This document shows positions 38,767 to 48,217 of a stretch of DNA of 64,000 nt, piece by piece. Under the pieces are notes generated by a model. That model did no database searches. It had not been told where the DNA came from and worked only from the letters and a program-made list of their open reading frames with translations. Position 1 is the stretch's first letter. Each line of letters starts with the position of its first letter. A program made the translations under genes and the position numbers. The DNA comes from Neptunomonas japonica DSM 18939 (GTDB lineage Bacteria > Pseudomonadota > Gammaproteobacteria > Pseudomonadales > Balneatricaceae): NCBI RefSeq assembly GCF_000422765.1, contig NZ_AUGR01000001.1, positions 310,001 through 374,000 on the forward strand, written 5' to 3'.

Positions 38767-38799
38767 AAACCACAACTCTTTTATTGTGAGTTGTGGTTT
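38767..38799 (-). terminator. perfect 12-bp hairpin between ridA and regB
   Basis: AAACCACAACTC at 38767-38778 and GAGTTGTGGTTT at 38788-38799 with a nine-base loop. It lies 67 bp beyond the ridA-like stop on the minus strand and before regB, so it probably ends the upstream transcript. The T run is short. Confidence 0.6.
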
Positions 38800-38865
38800 G
38801 TGGAGTAATTAATCTGTGAAAGGCTGATCATTACAAATTTAGTAACTGAAAGCTAAGTTATGTAT

Positions 38866-39243
38866 TTACTGAGGTACTGCAGCGTAGACAACGACTTCAC
38901 ACAGCATCTCTTCACGAGCCAGTCCTGCGACTATCATTGCAGCGCGGTTTGGGTAGGGTGCTGCAAAATATTCGGCATAGACCTTGTTGAAAATAGGTAG
39001 CTGTTCACGAGCAGTTACATAGATTAGGACTTGCGTCACATCATCCATCGTTAGTTTAGCTGCTTCAATGGTGTGCTTTAAGTTGTCCATCGTTTGGCGT
39101 GCTTGGGCTTCAATACCGCCTTCAACAACTTTACCGTTAACATCAATAGGGATCTGAGCTGTATAGAATTGGTTGTTAGCGATAATAGCCCACTCTAGTG
39201 GAGCGGCTGAGGCAAATAGGTCTGTTTTAACAGCTGTTTTCAT
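38866..39243 (-). CDS. RidA/YjgF-family protein
   Basis: RidA proteins hydrolyse reactive enamine/imine intermediates or act in dedicated catabolic pathways. The 125-residue product has QARQTMDNLKHTIEAAKLTMDDVTQVLIYV and the PNRAAMIVAGLAREEMLCEV end containing the conserved arginine. The ATG at 39243 gives the normal length. A terminator lies between it and the BCCT gene, so it probably has its own promoter although it belongs to the same locus. Confidence 0.88.
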   Translation of the reverse strand: MKTAVKTDLFASAAPLEWAIIANNQFYTAQIPIDVNGKVVEGGIEAQARQTMDNLKHTIEAAKLTMDDVTQVLIYVTAREQLPIFNKVYAEYFAAPYPNRAAMIVAGLAREEMLCEVVVYAAVPQ

Positions 39244-39297
39244 ATGGGTTACCACTTTTTTGTAAACGTGAATGTGAATAAGTTTTTTAATGAACAA

Positions 39298-39320
39298 AAG
39301 GAGCCTTAATCAAGCTCCTT
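39298..39320 (-). terminator. intrinsic terminator after the BCCT transporter gene
   Basis: AAGGAGC at 39298-39304 pairs with GCTCCTT at 39314-39320, and on the minus strand is followed by TTGTTC. It starts 16 bp after the transporter stop. Confidence 0.68.
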
Positions 39321-39336
39321 GTTTAACCTATTGAAG

Positions 39337-40899
39337 TTAAAGCCCTTGCTCATCCGCCATTTTTAAAGCGATCTGTGGAGCTGTCCATAATGAAGGTAGC
39401 AACACCAGAGATACGGGTACTGCGGTAACAACAATGAAAGACTGTAGTGCTGAAATACCACCTGACCCTATAGAGATCAGTAGTGCAGCGACAACACCCA
39501 TCATGATGCCCCAAAATACGCGTACAGCGCTTTTTGGGTGATCAGTTCCTGTCATTACCATAGATACTGCGTAGGTCATTGAGTCACCTGTTGTGGCGAC
39601 AAAAATCGTAGTCAGAATCAAGAACAGTACAGAGATCACAAAACCCATGGGTAGCTGTTCAGTAATCGCTAGCAAGGCGGCAGGTAAATTGAAGCCGGTG
39701 AAGGGCTCAGAGATAACGCCGGGGTTTGCCAGCTCAAATGCTAAGCCGCTCCCGCCTACAATGGTGAACCAGAAACAGGTGATAACCGGTGCAACAATGG
39801 ATATGAGTAAGATCATTTGGCGGATAGTACGGCCACGAGATATACGTGCCACAAACATTGCCATTAATGGGCCATACCCTAGGAACCAGCCCCAAAAGAA
39901 GACAGTCCACCAGTCTAACCAGCCTGGGCTAGCACGAAAGGTTGCCATCGGAATGAACTGATCAAGGTAGATACCAAAAGAGTGCAGGTAGCTATCAATG
40001 ATGAAGGCTGTTGGGCCAAAGAGCAGGATAAATGCCATTAGGGCAACAGCAAGTATAACGTTGGCACGGCTTAGGATTTGTATACCACGGGTTACACCAC
40101 TTACAGCTGACAAGGTGTAGATGGCGATAAGTCCGAGTAAAATCATGACTTGAGTTGTATAGGTGTTTGGAATGCCGAAAAGTTTTTCCAGTCCAAAGCT
40201 AACTTGCAGTCCAAGAAAGCCGATTGGGCCGACGGTTCCCGCTACAACGGCGAGTACGCAGCAAGAATCAACAATGGCGCCGAAAGGGCCTTTCATGACA
40301 CGATCACCAAATACTGGGTACAGCAAAGTGCGCGGTTTGAGTGGAAGTCCTTTTTCATAATGCAGGTACATGTAAACAATACCTGTCAGGCTTCCGAGAA
40401 TCGCCCAAGCAAGAAAGCCCCAGTGCATAAAGCTTTGTGCTAATGCATTGTAGGCCGCATCAGTTGTACCTGCTTCTCCACCAAATAGCGGAGGAGGGGA
40501 GGTAAAGTGAGCCATAGGCTCAGCGGCTGCCCAAAATACACCGCCACCGGCTAGTAGGGTGCACATGATGATAGATATCCACTGGAAAGTGGACATCTCA
40601 GGGGCTTTTAAGCCACCCAGAACAACCGAACCAGTACGCCCGACAGCCAGGAAAATACCGATGATAAATGTCAGCAGAAGTAATACTTGCCAATAAGCAC
40701 CAAAGTACTTAGTTGATGTAGCAAATGCACTGTTTACCCAGCCTGACATCATATCAATGTCATAGAGTGCTAATACTGCAAACAGTACTATTGCCCCACC
40801 GCTGATAAGGAATACCGGCATATCGACGCCTGCCAGCAATTTGCCTTGGCTGCTATCTGGCGTGTCTTTGGCCAGAGAAGCCTGAGTTGCGTTACTCAT
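39337..40899 (-). CDS. BCCT-family betaine/carnitine/choline-type transporter
   Basis: A 520-residue transporter with about 12 membrane helices. The BCCT core is visible in FWAAAEPMAHFTSPPPLF and in FFWGWFLGYGPLMAMFVARI-SRGRTIR. The short cytoplasmic ends, without the long regulated tail of osmosensors such as BetP, fit an uptake system for a nutrient rather than an osmosensing one. An AGGAGAC site precedes the ATG. Neighbouring dehydrogenase and M19 genes suggest it imports the substrate of that pathway; substrate is unknown. Confidence 0.93.
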   Translation of the reverse strand: MSNATQASLAKDTPDSSQGKLLAGVDMPVFLISGGAIVLFAVLALYDIDMMSGWVNSAFATSTKYFGAYWQVLLLLTFIIGIFLAVGRTGSVVLGGLKAPEMSTFQWISIIMCTLLAGGGVFWAAAEPMAHFTSPPPLFGGEAGTTDAAYNALAQSFMHWGFLAWAILGSLTGIVYMYLHYEKGLPLKPRTLLYPVFGDRVMKGPFGAIVDSCCVLAVVAGTVGPIGFLGLQVSFGLEKLFGIPNTYTTQVMILLGLIAIYTLSAVSGVTRGIQILSRANVILAVALMAFILLFGPTAFIIDSYLHSFGIYLDQFIPMATFRASPGWLDWWTVFFWGWFLGYGPLMAMFVARISRGRTIRQMILLISIVAPVITCFWFTIVGGSGLAFELANPGVISEPFTGFNLPAALLAITEQLPMGFVISVLFLILTTIFVATTGDSMTYAVSMVMTGTDHPKSAVRVFWGIMMGVVAALLISIGSGGISALQSFIVVTAVPVSLVLLPSLWTAPQIALKMADEQGL

Positions 40900-40979
40900 T
40901 TTAGTCTCCTGATGGATCTCTTATATTTATTGGTGTATCAGGTCATCTACTTAATAGCGGGAGCGCATGGCCCGCGTTA

Positions 40980-41990
40980 TTAAGCGCCTAGGTTTAATGG
41001 CTTTAACGAATCGTCCAGAAAGTTCAGCCAATTCAGCCCCATGACTTTAGCCACGTCTTCAGGGCTAAAACCACGTGCTAACAATCCGTTGGTGATGTTT
41101 GGGAAGTCCCTGCTATCTTTGAACCATGAAAGTGGGCGCGGCCAATTCGCATTCGATTTAGAGCCTTCGCCGTAATCCATATCTTTTGACCAGCGACCGT
41201 TACGCATCCACTCTAGGATTGATAATGGTTGCTCTTGGCAAAGGTCGGTGCCAATGCCGATATGGTCAATGCCCATCAGTTCTGCTGTACTGGCCACCAT
41301 GTCGCAGAATTGATCTAGCGTGCAATCCGGGCCATTTTTTAGGTGGAATGGATATAAGCTAAAGCCCAACAGACCACCCGATTCCCCTAACGCTTTAAGA
41401 ACGGTATCGGACTTATTGCGTTTGGCTTCGTGAAAGCTCGTAGGATTAGCATGTGAAATTACAATAGGGCGTTGTGAGATTTCGATGGCTTCCAGCGTGC
41501 TGCGTTCAGCACTATGGCTCATATCTATAACCATGCCGACGCGATTCATCTCTTTGATCGCTTGGCGGCCAAAGCGAGTAACACCGCTGTCGTGTGCTTC
41601 GTAACAACCGCAAGCGAGTAAGCTTTGGTTGTTATATGTCAGCTGCATAATCATAAGGTTTAGCTCACGCATTACCTCGATCATGCCGATATCGTCTTCA
41701 ATTGGGGAGCAGTTTTGCGCCCCAAACATGATACCTACTTTGCCTAGCTCTTTAGCATGACGGATATCCATCGCGCTTTTCACTGGCATGATTAAGTCGC
41801 TGTTTTGTTCGAAAAGCCGGTTCCATTCCGAAATGCGCAGCAATGTTTCACGAATTTGTTCATGGTAAACGATGGTGGCATGCACCATCGTTACACCACC
41901 TTCGTGTAGCTGTTCGAAAATTTTTCGGTTCCAGTTCGAATATTGCAGACCGTCAATCACAATCAAATCGTTATGCAGTGCACTATTCAT
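40980..41990 (-). CDS. M19 membrane-dipeptidase homologue with altered metal site
   Basis: A 336-residue amidohydrolase-fold protein of the renal dipeptidase (M19) family. Two metal-ligand regions are kept (MVIDMSHSAERST and VISHANPTSFHE). The first HxD motif is absent: the strand reads VIDGLQYSNWNRK. The bridging glutamate of GVEGG-type sequences is replaced in MFGAQNCSP. Similar M19 homologues occur next to glycine-betaine catabolism genes in Pseudomonas. It is therefore probably not an ordinary dipeptidase. It lies between the ALDH and BCCT genes on one strand, spacing 13 and 80 bp. Confidence 0.78.
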   Translation of the reverse strand: MNSALHNDLIVIDGLQYSNWNRKIFEQLHEGGVTMVHATIVYHEQIRETLLRISEWNRLFEQNSDLIMPVKSAMDIRHAKELGKVGIMFGAQNCSPIEDDIGMIEVMRELNLMIMQLTYNNQSLLACGCYEAHDSGVTRFGRQAIKEMNRVGMVIDMSHSAERSTLEAIEISQRPIVISHANPTSFHEAKRNKSDTVLKALGESGGLLGFSLYPFHLKNGPDCTLDQFCDMVASTAELMGIDHIGIGTDLCQEQPLSILEWMRNGRWSKDMDYGEGSKSNANWPRPLSWFKDSRDFPNITNGLLARGFSPEDVAKVMGLNWLNFLDDSLKPLNLGA

Positions 41991-42003
41991 TGATCTGCTC
42001 CTG

Positions 42004-43449
42004 TTAGGCGCGGATGTAAGTCGTTTTTACAATGGTGTAAAACTCTTTAGCATAGGTGCCCTGTTCGCGAGGCCCGAAGCTTGAATCTTTACGTCCACCG
42101 AACGGCACGTGGTAGTCAGTACCTGCTGTTGGCAAATTAACCATGACACAACCTGTTTTAGCGTTACGCTTGAAGTCTGTTGCGTATTTCAAAGAGGTTG
42201 TACAGATACCGCCTGTCAGGCCGAAGTTTGTATCGTTTAGAGTGTCGAGTGCTTCGGCATAATCTTTAACTTTGATGACACAGGCGATAGGCGCGAATGC
42301 TTCTTCACGGTTGATCGTCATGGCATTCGTGGTGTTAGTGAATAGTGCTGGCTGCATGTAGTAGCCGTCAGTTTCTTCTGTTAATACCTCACCGCCATAA
42401 ACAAGGGTGCCGCCTTCTGATTTGGCTGTTTCCAAATAGCGAAGGTTCTGTTCCATCTGGCGTGCATCAGCAACCGCACCAATGTGAACACCTGCTTTTA
42501 GAGGGTGGCCAACAACCAGTTTTTTCATGCGTTCAATAACGGCGTCAACAAAGCGGTCATGGATCCCTTCAGTAATGATCAAACGAGAAGACGCTGTACA
42601 TTTTTGGCCTGTGCCGCCGTAAGCACCGCCTACTGCGCACTCCACTGCGTTATCAAGATCAGCATCATCCAGAACGACCAATGCGTTTTTGCTGCCCATC
42701 TCTAATTGGCATTTCACTAGGTTTACAGCGGTAGCAGCAGCAACTTTACGGCCAGTCTCTAAAGAACCGGTGAACGTTAATGCATTGATACCACGTGAAT
42801 TAATCATGACATCACCTACTTCAGAGCCTGGGCCCATCACTAGGTTGAGTGTGCCAGCTGGTAAGCCTTGGCGAGAGATGATTTCTGTTAGCGCCCAAGC
42901 ACTTGCAGGTACTTGGTTAGCTGGTTTGAAAACAACAGCGTTACCAAACGCTAATGCTGGTGCGATTTTCCAAGCGCCGGTAGCTGTTGGGAAGTTCCAA
43001 GGTGTGATAACACCCACGACACCCACTGGCTCACGGCGTGTTTCAATTTCAACACCGGGGCGCACAGATTCAGCAGTTTCACCCATCTGGCGCAATACTT
43101 CAGCGGCGTAGTAGTGAAAGAACTGACCCGAGCGGTATGTTTCGCCAACGCCTTCTGCAAGCGTTTTACCTTCTTCACGTGCAAGTAACTCACCCAGCTC
43201 GTCTTTACGTGCAATAAGCTCATCACCAATGGCCATAAGAACAGAGTAGCGTTGCTCTAACCCGCTTTTTTCCCACTCGGCTTGGCCAACAGCTGCAGCA
43301 GCAATGGCTGCTTCAGTTTGTGCTCTATCTGCTTGAGCATAATGACCGATCAGGTCGCTGGTATCGGCAGGGCTGATATTAGCCACGCTTGCATTGTTAC
43401 CTTCTACCCATTCACCTGCGATGTAATTTTTATATACTGAATCAGACAT
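42004..43449 (-). CDS. NAD(P)-dependent aldehyde dehydrogenase
   Basis: A 481-residue aldehyde dehydrogenase. The general-base glutamate is in CQLEMGSKNALVVLDD and the catalytic cysteine in YGGTGQKCTASSRLI; the cofactor motif FTGSLETGRKVA is present. It resembles the group acting on semialdehydes (2,5-dioxovalerate and related), but the substrate is not fixed by sequence reading. It is the first gene of the ALDH-M19-BCCT run and is divergent from the LysR gene. Confidence 0.92.
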   Translation of the reverse strand: MSDSVYKNYIAGEWVEGNNASVANISPADTSDLIGHYAQADRAQTEAAIAAAAVGQAEWEKSGLEQRYSVLMAIGDELIARKDELGELLAREEGKTLAEGVGETYRSGQFFHYYAAEVLRQMGETAESVRPGVEIETRREPVGVVGVITPWNFPTATGAWKIAPALAFGNAVVFKPANQVPASAWALTEIISRQGLPAGTLNLVMGPGSEVGDVMINSRGINALTFTGSLETGRKVAAATAVNLVKCQLEMGSKNALVVLDDADLDNAVECAVGGAYGGTGQKCTASSRLIITEGIHDRFVDAVIERMKKLVVGHPLKAGVHIGAVADARQMEQNLRYLETAKSEGGTLVYGGEVLTEETDGYYMQPALFTNTTNAMTINREEAFAPIACVIKVKDYAEALDTLNDTNFGLTGGICTTSLKYATDFKRNAKTGCVMVNLPTAGTDYHVPFGGRKDSSFGPREQGTYAKEFYTIVKTTYIRA

Positions 43450-43542
43450 ATTGACCTCCCGAATGTAGTTGGATTGATCATAAAACTTGTGCTGTAATAA
43501 TAAAAATTAATAAATAATATCTAGCGATAAGGTTTTCTTATT

Positions 43543-44436
43543 ATGCTTCCAGAATTGAAAGTGACTCAGCTGCGCCACTTTGTGTGGGTGTCTGAATTAA
43601 AAGGGTTTCATGCAGCTGCGGAGAAAGCACACCGGACACAGCCGGCCATCTCATTATCTATACGTGATCTTGAAAATAAATTGGGCGAGGGGTTGTTTGA
43701 AAAGCGAAATGCTAAAACGGCTAAGACTGAGCTAACGCCATTTGGTAAATACTTTTTGCCCAAAGCAAAAGAACTGATAGCGCATCATGATCGTATTGCT
43801 GAAGATATGATGTTGTTGTCAGAGCATAAAACTGGTCACTTAAGGCTTGCTTCTGTGCCCTCTATAGCGAGCAGGGTGTTGCCAGAGATTTTGCTGAAGT
43901 TTGTCACTAATTCTCCGTCACTGCATGTCAGTTTTTTTGATGATAATTCGGATGCCGTTTTAAAAATGGTAGAAAATCAGCAAGTTGATTTTGGCATTTC
44001 TCATTTATTCCACGAGCAGGACCATAGTGACAAGGTGTTTACACCTATTTGGGAAGACCGCATTGGTGTGGTGTGCCCAAAAGATCACCCACTGGCAGGC
44101 AAAACGGGTATACATTGGAAAGAGTTGAGAAAGCACCGACTTATTAGTAACGGGACTTCGCGGTTATTAGAGGATACTGAGGCACGATCATTGTTAGGGC
44201 ACTCACAGTTCTATATTTCCAATATGATCTCTCTGATTGCTATGCTGGAAGCTGGTTTTGGAATGACAACGTTGCCGTGGTATGCGTTTCCTCAAGAGAG
44301 TACGACGTTGAGGTTTATCCCTTTGGAAACCCCTGAGGTAACGCGGCGTATTGGTATTGTTAAATTGAGTAACAAGTCACTCACGCCTCCGGCTCAGGCA
44401 CTTGTGGATTTTATTCTTGCAGAGAGTAAAAATTGA
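43543..44436 (+). CDS. LysR-family transcriptional regulator
   Basis: A 297-residue LysR regulator with N-terminal winged helix-turn-helix (LRHFVWVSELKGFHAAAEKAHRTQPAISLSIRDLE) and a periplasmic-binding-type effector domain (GHLRLASVPSIASRVLPEIL). It is divergent from the ALDH-M19-BCCT genes with a 93-bp shared promoter region, the usual arrangement for a regulator of the adjacent catabolic operon. Effector unknown. Confidence 0.92.
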   Translation: MLPELKVTQLRHFVWVSELKGFHAAAEKAHRTQPAISLSIRDLENKLGEGLFEKRNAKTAKTELTPFGKYFLPKAKELIAHHDRIAEDMMLLSEHKTGHLRLASVPSIASRVLPEILLKFVTNSPSLHVSFFDDNSDAVLKMVENQQVDFGISHLFHEQDHSDKVFTPIWEDRIGVVCPKDHPLAGKTGIHWKELRKHRLISNGTSRLLEDTEARSLLGHSQFYISNMISLIAMLEAGFGMTTLPWYAFPQESTTLRFIPLETPEVTRRIGIVKLSNKSLTPPAQALVDFILAESKN

Positions 44437-44781
44437 TTGAAATCAGTATTGGCTAATTATTTTACAAAAAAATGAATAGGTAAAAAGGGGCTCTAGCATA
44501 GGAAAAATAATGGTTTATAGCAGTTTGATAAGTATTGCTTATCAGGCGATATAACCTTTTGATTTGAGTGGTATTGGTTATTTGGCTGATGATAAGTGGC
44601 CCTTGTTGCAAAAATCGTGTGAGTCGATTTTCTTGAAGGTGGGCTTCCTCTGTCAATAATGATTATAGACAAAGCCAGCAGAGGGTTAGAAGCGTCATGG
44701 TTTTGAACACATCTATGCTGTCGCTGATTTGATATCGGCATTCTGAAACCAGATGTGAGCAAACAAACGAGGATAAAAATA
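44437..44781. other. intergenic region before the 584-aa gene, with hairpin
   Basis: 345 bp. AAAATCG at 44611-44617 and CGATTTT at 44625-44631 form a hairpin followed by CTTG, possibly the terminator of the LysR gene. The rest should hold the promoter of the downstream three-gene operon; none is obvious. A minus-strand open frame here looks non-coding. Confidence 0.45.
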
Positions 44782-46536
44782 ATGACAACGCCTGCAGCCA
44801 TCAATGCTGCCCTTCGGGGTGATAACGCACTGCCGTTACGGCCTATCAACCAAGTTATGAACCTTGATCGATTGGGTGCCATGCATCAAAGCCGATTAAG
44901 CTTTATGCGCACGCTAGTTCGCCGAATCATGCGTGAGCGTTGGCAGATTGAACCGTCGCGTTTTGAGCTTGATGCGCAAGGTTACGGTACTGTAGTCTAT
45001 GAAGTTAAAGCGCCTCATGGCTTGTTTAGCTTCGTTCTGTTTTCTGATTACCTTGCCCCAGAAGATCGCAATGATCGTGTTATTGCTACACAGTGGGATC
45101 TCACCATGGCTTTAGTCGATGGTGAAGTTGACGATATCTATCTTGAAACATTACGCCAGAACGTACCTAAGCAGGAAGCGGGGCGAGTAGATTCACGTGT
45201 GTTTGTTTTATCACGTGCCAACCGCAGCGCGCGTAACTTTGATTATGTAGTGAATCAATTAGCTAATGGTGAGCAGCCGGATGTCGCTAAAATTGCACAG
45301 GTCGGATACTTGTACCGAACGACTGCCGTTTATGGCAGCGGGAAGTTGGGTATGGCAGATTGGGAGAAAGTCTCTACTCGTTATCCTGACTTCGCACGTC
45401 CTTTTGCGGCTGAGATGTTTGTTTGTCTGATGCTACGTAATTTCAGCCTGCTACAAGCCGAATATATAGCTAAAAATCAATCACCTACGTCTTTTGTACC
45501 TATGCAGCCAGAGATTAAACGCTTCTTTGGTATCGGTAATTCAACCGGCTTGGGAATGGCTCCTTACTTAATAAACCACCCGATATTGATTAATCAATGG
45601 GTCGAAATGCGTGAGTTAGCACTGGCTCGTGTTCGGGTGTTAGGCGGAATTGATGCACACGTTTATCAGCAACTGGATCAGCTGATTGATCGTTGTTGTG
45701 TACACACCGCTGAAACAGTCACGGAAGATGAGTGGCAGAGCGCTAATAACCAGCAAGTGCTCAAAGATATGGGTGCACTAAAAGAACGTGTGGCGGACTC
45801 TTTCAATAATTGGAATGAGTTATTGCAATGGAGCGAGGAACACTGCTCTTTGCAAGGTCAAGAAATGCTGATCTCTATGATGCTAGAGTTATATCCTGAG
45901 CTAGTGGATGATCTAGAGGACTATCATACAGCAGAAGAGTTTTTGGACCTTGATCCACTAATGCCAGTGCAGCAGTTGAAAGAGGTGATAGAGCAGCGTT
46001 ATGACTGGGCGTTGGCGATCGACTTTAATGCAGAGGGTGCTCGCGAAATTTTCTGGTATCGTTCAGAAGAAAAAATGGAGCCGCGTTTGGGTGGTACTGA
46101 GTTAGAAGATGGCCGTAAAAAACAGATGGCACTGGGAGTGGGATATGCCGTACGCAAGTGCTATGACCAACTATGCGAGTATGTAGCGGCTTATCCGGAG
46201 CATACTGCGGCGCGCTTTATGGTGGCTAACCCTAAATTGCGAGGCATTGTACGCAGAATTCAGACTATGAATAAATGCGTATACGGTGATATTCAGGCCA
46301 ACTTGCTGGATAGAAACGTTCTTCCAATGCATTTGCTGCGCGCGAAGTTAGCATTTTTTGGTGTTGGTAAGTTTGACCCTCGATCTCGCTTATGGGTGCG
46401 CAACACTATGTTTCAGGGGGCTCCATTACTGGAAGATATCGGTAAAACATTTAATGACGACTGGTTTATGCCTTTAGCACCTAAGCAAGACGCATCAACA
46501 TTAAATACTTCAAACCCTGAAGCTTCAGCACAGTAG
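44782..46536 (+). CDS. unrecognised 584-aa soluble protein
   Basis: I do not recognise the family. It has no signal peptide or clear membrane segment. The N-terminal part is alpha/beta (YGTVVYEVKAPHGLFSFVLFSDYL, then VDSRVFVLSRANRSARNFDYVVNQL) and the rest mostly helical with many conserved-looking Trp, Arg and Asp residues. Paired cysteines occur (DRCCVH and KCYDQLCEY) but no standard metal motif. The ATG at 44782 follows GAGGAT. It is nine bases before the DUF3726-like gene and appears to head a three-gene operon with that gene and a TauE/SafE exporter. Confidence 0.75.
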   Translation: MTTPAAINAALRGDNALPLRPINQVMNLDRLGAMHQSRLSFMRTLVRRIMRERWQIEPSRFELDAQGYGTVVYEVKAPHGLFSFVLFSDYLAPEDRNDRVIATQWDLTMALVDGEVDDIYLETLRQNVPKQEAGRVDSRVFVLSRANRSARNFDYVVNQLANGEQPDVAKIAQVGYLYRTTAVYGSGKLGMADWEKVSTRYPDFARPFAAEMFVCLMLRNFSLLQAEYIAKNQSPTSFVPMQPEIKRFFGIGNSTGLGMAPYLINHPILINQWVEMRELALARVRVLGGIDAHVYQQLDQLIDRCCVHTAETVTEDEWQSANNQQVLKDMGALKERVADSFNNWNELLQWSEEHCSLQGQEMLISMMLELYPELVDDLEDYHTAEEFLDLDPLMPVQQLKEVIEQRYDWALAIDFNAEGAREIFWYRSEEKMEPRLGGTELEDGRKKQMALGVGYAVRKCYDQLCEYVAAYPEHTAARFMVANPKLRGIVRRIQTMNKCVYGDIQANLLDRNVLPMHLLRAKLAFFGVGKFDPRSRLWVRNTMFQGAPLLEDIGKTFNDDWFMPLAPKQDASTLNTSNPEASAQ

Positions 46537-46545
46537 GAGAAAGCT

Positions 46546-47304
46546 ATGCATGTATCAATGATAGAACTCAAAGCTGCCCTGCGACGTTGTTTCGAGGCCA
46601 GTGGTTATTTTGTAGGCAACTATGAAGATGCTGCCAATATGATTTTGTGGCTAGAAAAGCACGGGCTTAATGGTCTGGGTGAATTGGATAGAGCTATTTC
46701 TTATATAAAAGAAGATAAAGAAAAACCGTTAAGTACAGTTATTTATGAAGATAATACATCCGCTATTATTGATAGTAATGGCCGTAGCGCGCTGAATTGT
46801 ATTGCTGCTTCTGTAGACCTTGCTCATGCCAAGGCTCTGGAGTGCGGTATTGCGACGGTGACTGTGCATAACTGCCATAACCGCATGTTCGTACTAAAAG
46901 CACTGACTGATTGCGGAAGACGAGGAATTAGTGCAGCAGCTTATTGGCAGAATGGCAGTCAGGTGGTCAGTGAGCATGCGGTTTCGATTAACGCGGGTGA
47001 CCGGTATCCGAGTTACAGTGAAGCGACAACGAACTTAGCCAGTCTTGATGCAACGGCTGCAGAGAAGCAAGCACTGACGATTATTTGTAGCTCTCGTGTC
47101 GATCTGACCACCTCTTTGCAGCAATCCAAAGGGAACTCAAACGCCCGTTACGTAAGCGCTTCACAGGTAGCGGCAAACAAAGAGTACAGTGTTGATCATG
47201 GCATTGATATTGATGAAACACTGTGGTCTCAAATCAACAAAATTGGCGAAGGTATCTTAGTAGAAAATACTGAACGTTCGCGGATGGGTGCTGGCGGCAG
47301 GTGA
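46546..47304 (+). CDS. DUF3726-like protein
   Basis: A 252-residue protein that I assign, with some reserve, to DUF3726. The N-terminal part (VSMIELKAALRRCFEASGYFVGNYEDAANMILWLEKHGLNGL) and the segment VDLAHAKALECGIATVTVHNCHNRMFVLKAL recall the fold of the malate/L-lactate dehydrogenase Ldh2 family, in which a serine/histidine region of this kind lies near the NADH site; this is inference. Function unknown. It overlaps the exporter gene at its 3' end. Confidence 0.6.
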   Translation: MHVSMIELKAALRRCFEASGYFVGNYEDAANMILWLEKHGLNGLGELDRAISYIKEDKEKPLSTVIYEDNTSAIIDSNGRSALNCIAASVDLAHAKALECGIATVTVHNCHNRMFVLKALTDCGRRGISAAAYWQNGSQVVSEHAVSINAGDRYPSYSEATTNLASLDATAAEKQALTIICSSRVDLTTSLQQSKGNSNARYVSASQVAANKEYSVDHGIDIDETLWSQINKIGEGILVENTERSRMGAGGR

Positions 47305-48055
47305 GTTTTCGCCACTCGTGATTAGCTACTCTGCACTGGATCTATTGGCACTGCTGATAGTCATGAGTGGGATCATTCTACAAACATGGGTAGGTATTGG
47401 CTTTGGCTTACTAGCTGCACCAATACTCTACTTAGTTGATCCTGCTTATGTGCCAGTCCCCGCTTTAATCTTAGGGTTTAGTCTGTCGTTGCTCTTGGTA
47501 TTAAATCAGCGAAAATTCCTGTCTTGGCGACGGGTTCTACCCGCAATTATTGCGCGCTTTCCTGGTTGCTGGTGCGGCGCTCTTCTATTGGTTGCAGCGC
47601 CCACTTATCTACTTAGTATACTGTTCGGCTGTGTTTTATTGATGGCTGTTTTAATATCCCTATTTACCTGCAAAATTACGCTAAACCCTATAACGCTAAG
47701 TATAGGCGGCTTTTTTTCAGGCCTCATAGGTACAGCTACATCGGTAGGTGGGCCGCCTATCGCACTGGTTTACCAGGGTGTAGATAGAATCACTGCACGT
47801 AATGAGCTTGCCGCTTTTTTTCTTATTGGAACGCCTATTTCAATCTTGTTTCTAGTCCTGCAAGGGCGGGTTGATATGGGTAGTCTATTGCTGAGCCTTA
47901 AAATGCTCCCTGGAGTGCTGGTAGGTTTTGGGGTCGCACGGCTTTGTGATAACCGTATTAGTGTTTCGTCGACTAAGCCCGTACTGCTTTTCATCTCAAG
48001 TGCATCAGCTATTATGATTTTATACAAAGGAATTAATGGCTGGTGGGCTGCTTAG
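47288..48055 (+). CDS. TauE/SafE-family membrane exporter
   Basis: A 255-residue membrane protein with about eight hydrophobic segments and the family halves GIILQTWVGIGFGLLAAPILYL and GGFFSGLIGTATSVGGPPIALVY. TauE/SafE proteins export sulfite, sulfoacetate or other organic anions. Its start (GTG at 47288, or GTG at 47318) is within the preceding gene, so translation is coupled. The co-occurrence suggests the two preceding proteins act on a compound whose product is exported or imported here. Confidence 0.85.
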   Translation: MLAAGEFSPLVISYSALDLLALLIVMSGIILQTWVGIGFGLLAAPILYLVDPAYVPVPALILGFSLSLLLVLNQRKFLSWRRVLPAIIARFPGCWCGALLLVAAPTYLLSILFGCVLLMAVLISLFTCKITLNPITLSIGGFFSGLIGTATSVGGPPIALVYQGVDRITARNELAAFFLIGTPISILFLVLQGRVDMGSLLLSLKMLPGVLVGFGVARLCDNRISVSSTKPVLLFISSASAIMILYKGINGWWAA

Positions 48056-48217
48056 CGGGCGTATATTCGCTTAAACCATCCTGCGCGGATTGTTTCTCTT
48101 CCTTATATCGGCGAAAATAGTCAGTAATCCTATTTAACACATGCGGGTTGACGTTAGTTGTTGACTAATTTTAGTCTCAGGCTGCCGACCTATGCATAAC
48201 TCAGAAGACTCTATCTC

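Noticed and set aside
44493-44882. 129-codon minus-strand open frame overlapping the start of the 584-aa gene
   Set aside because: It begins inside a well-supported gene, has no ribosome-binding site and its composition is not protein-like.
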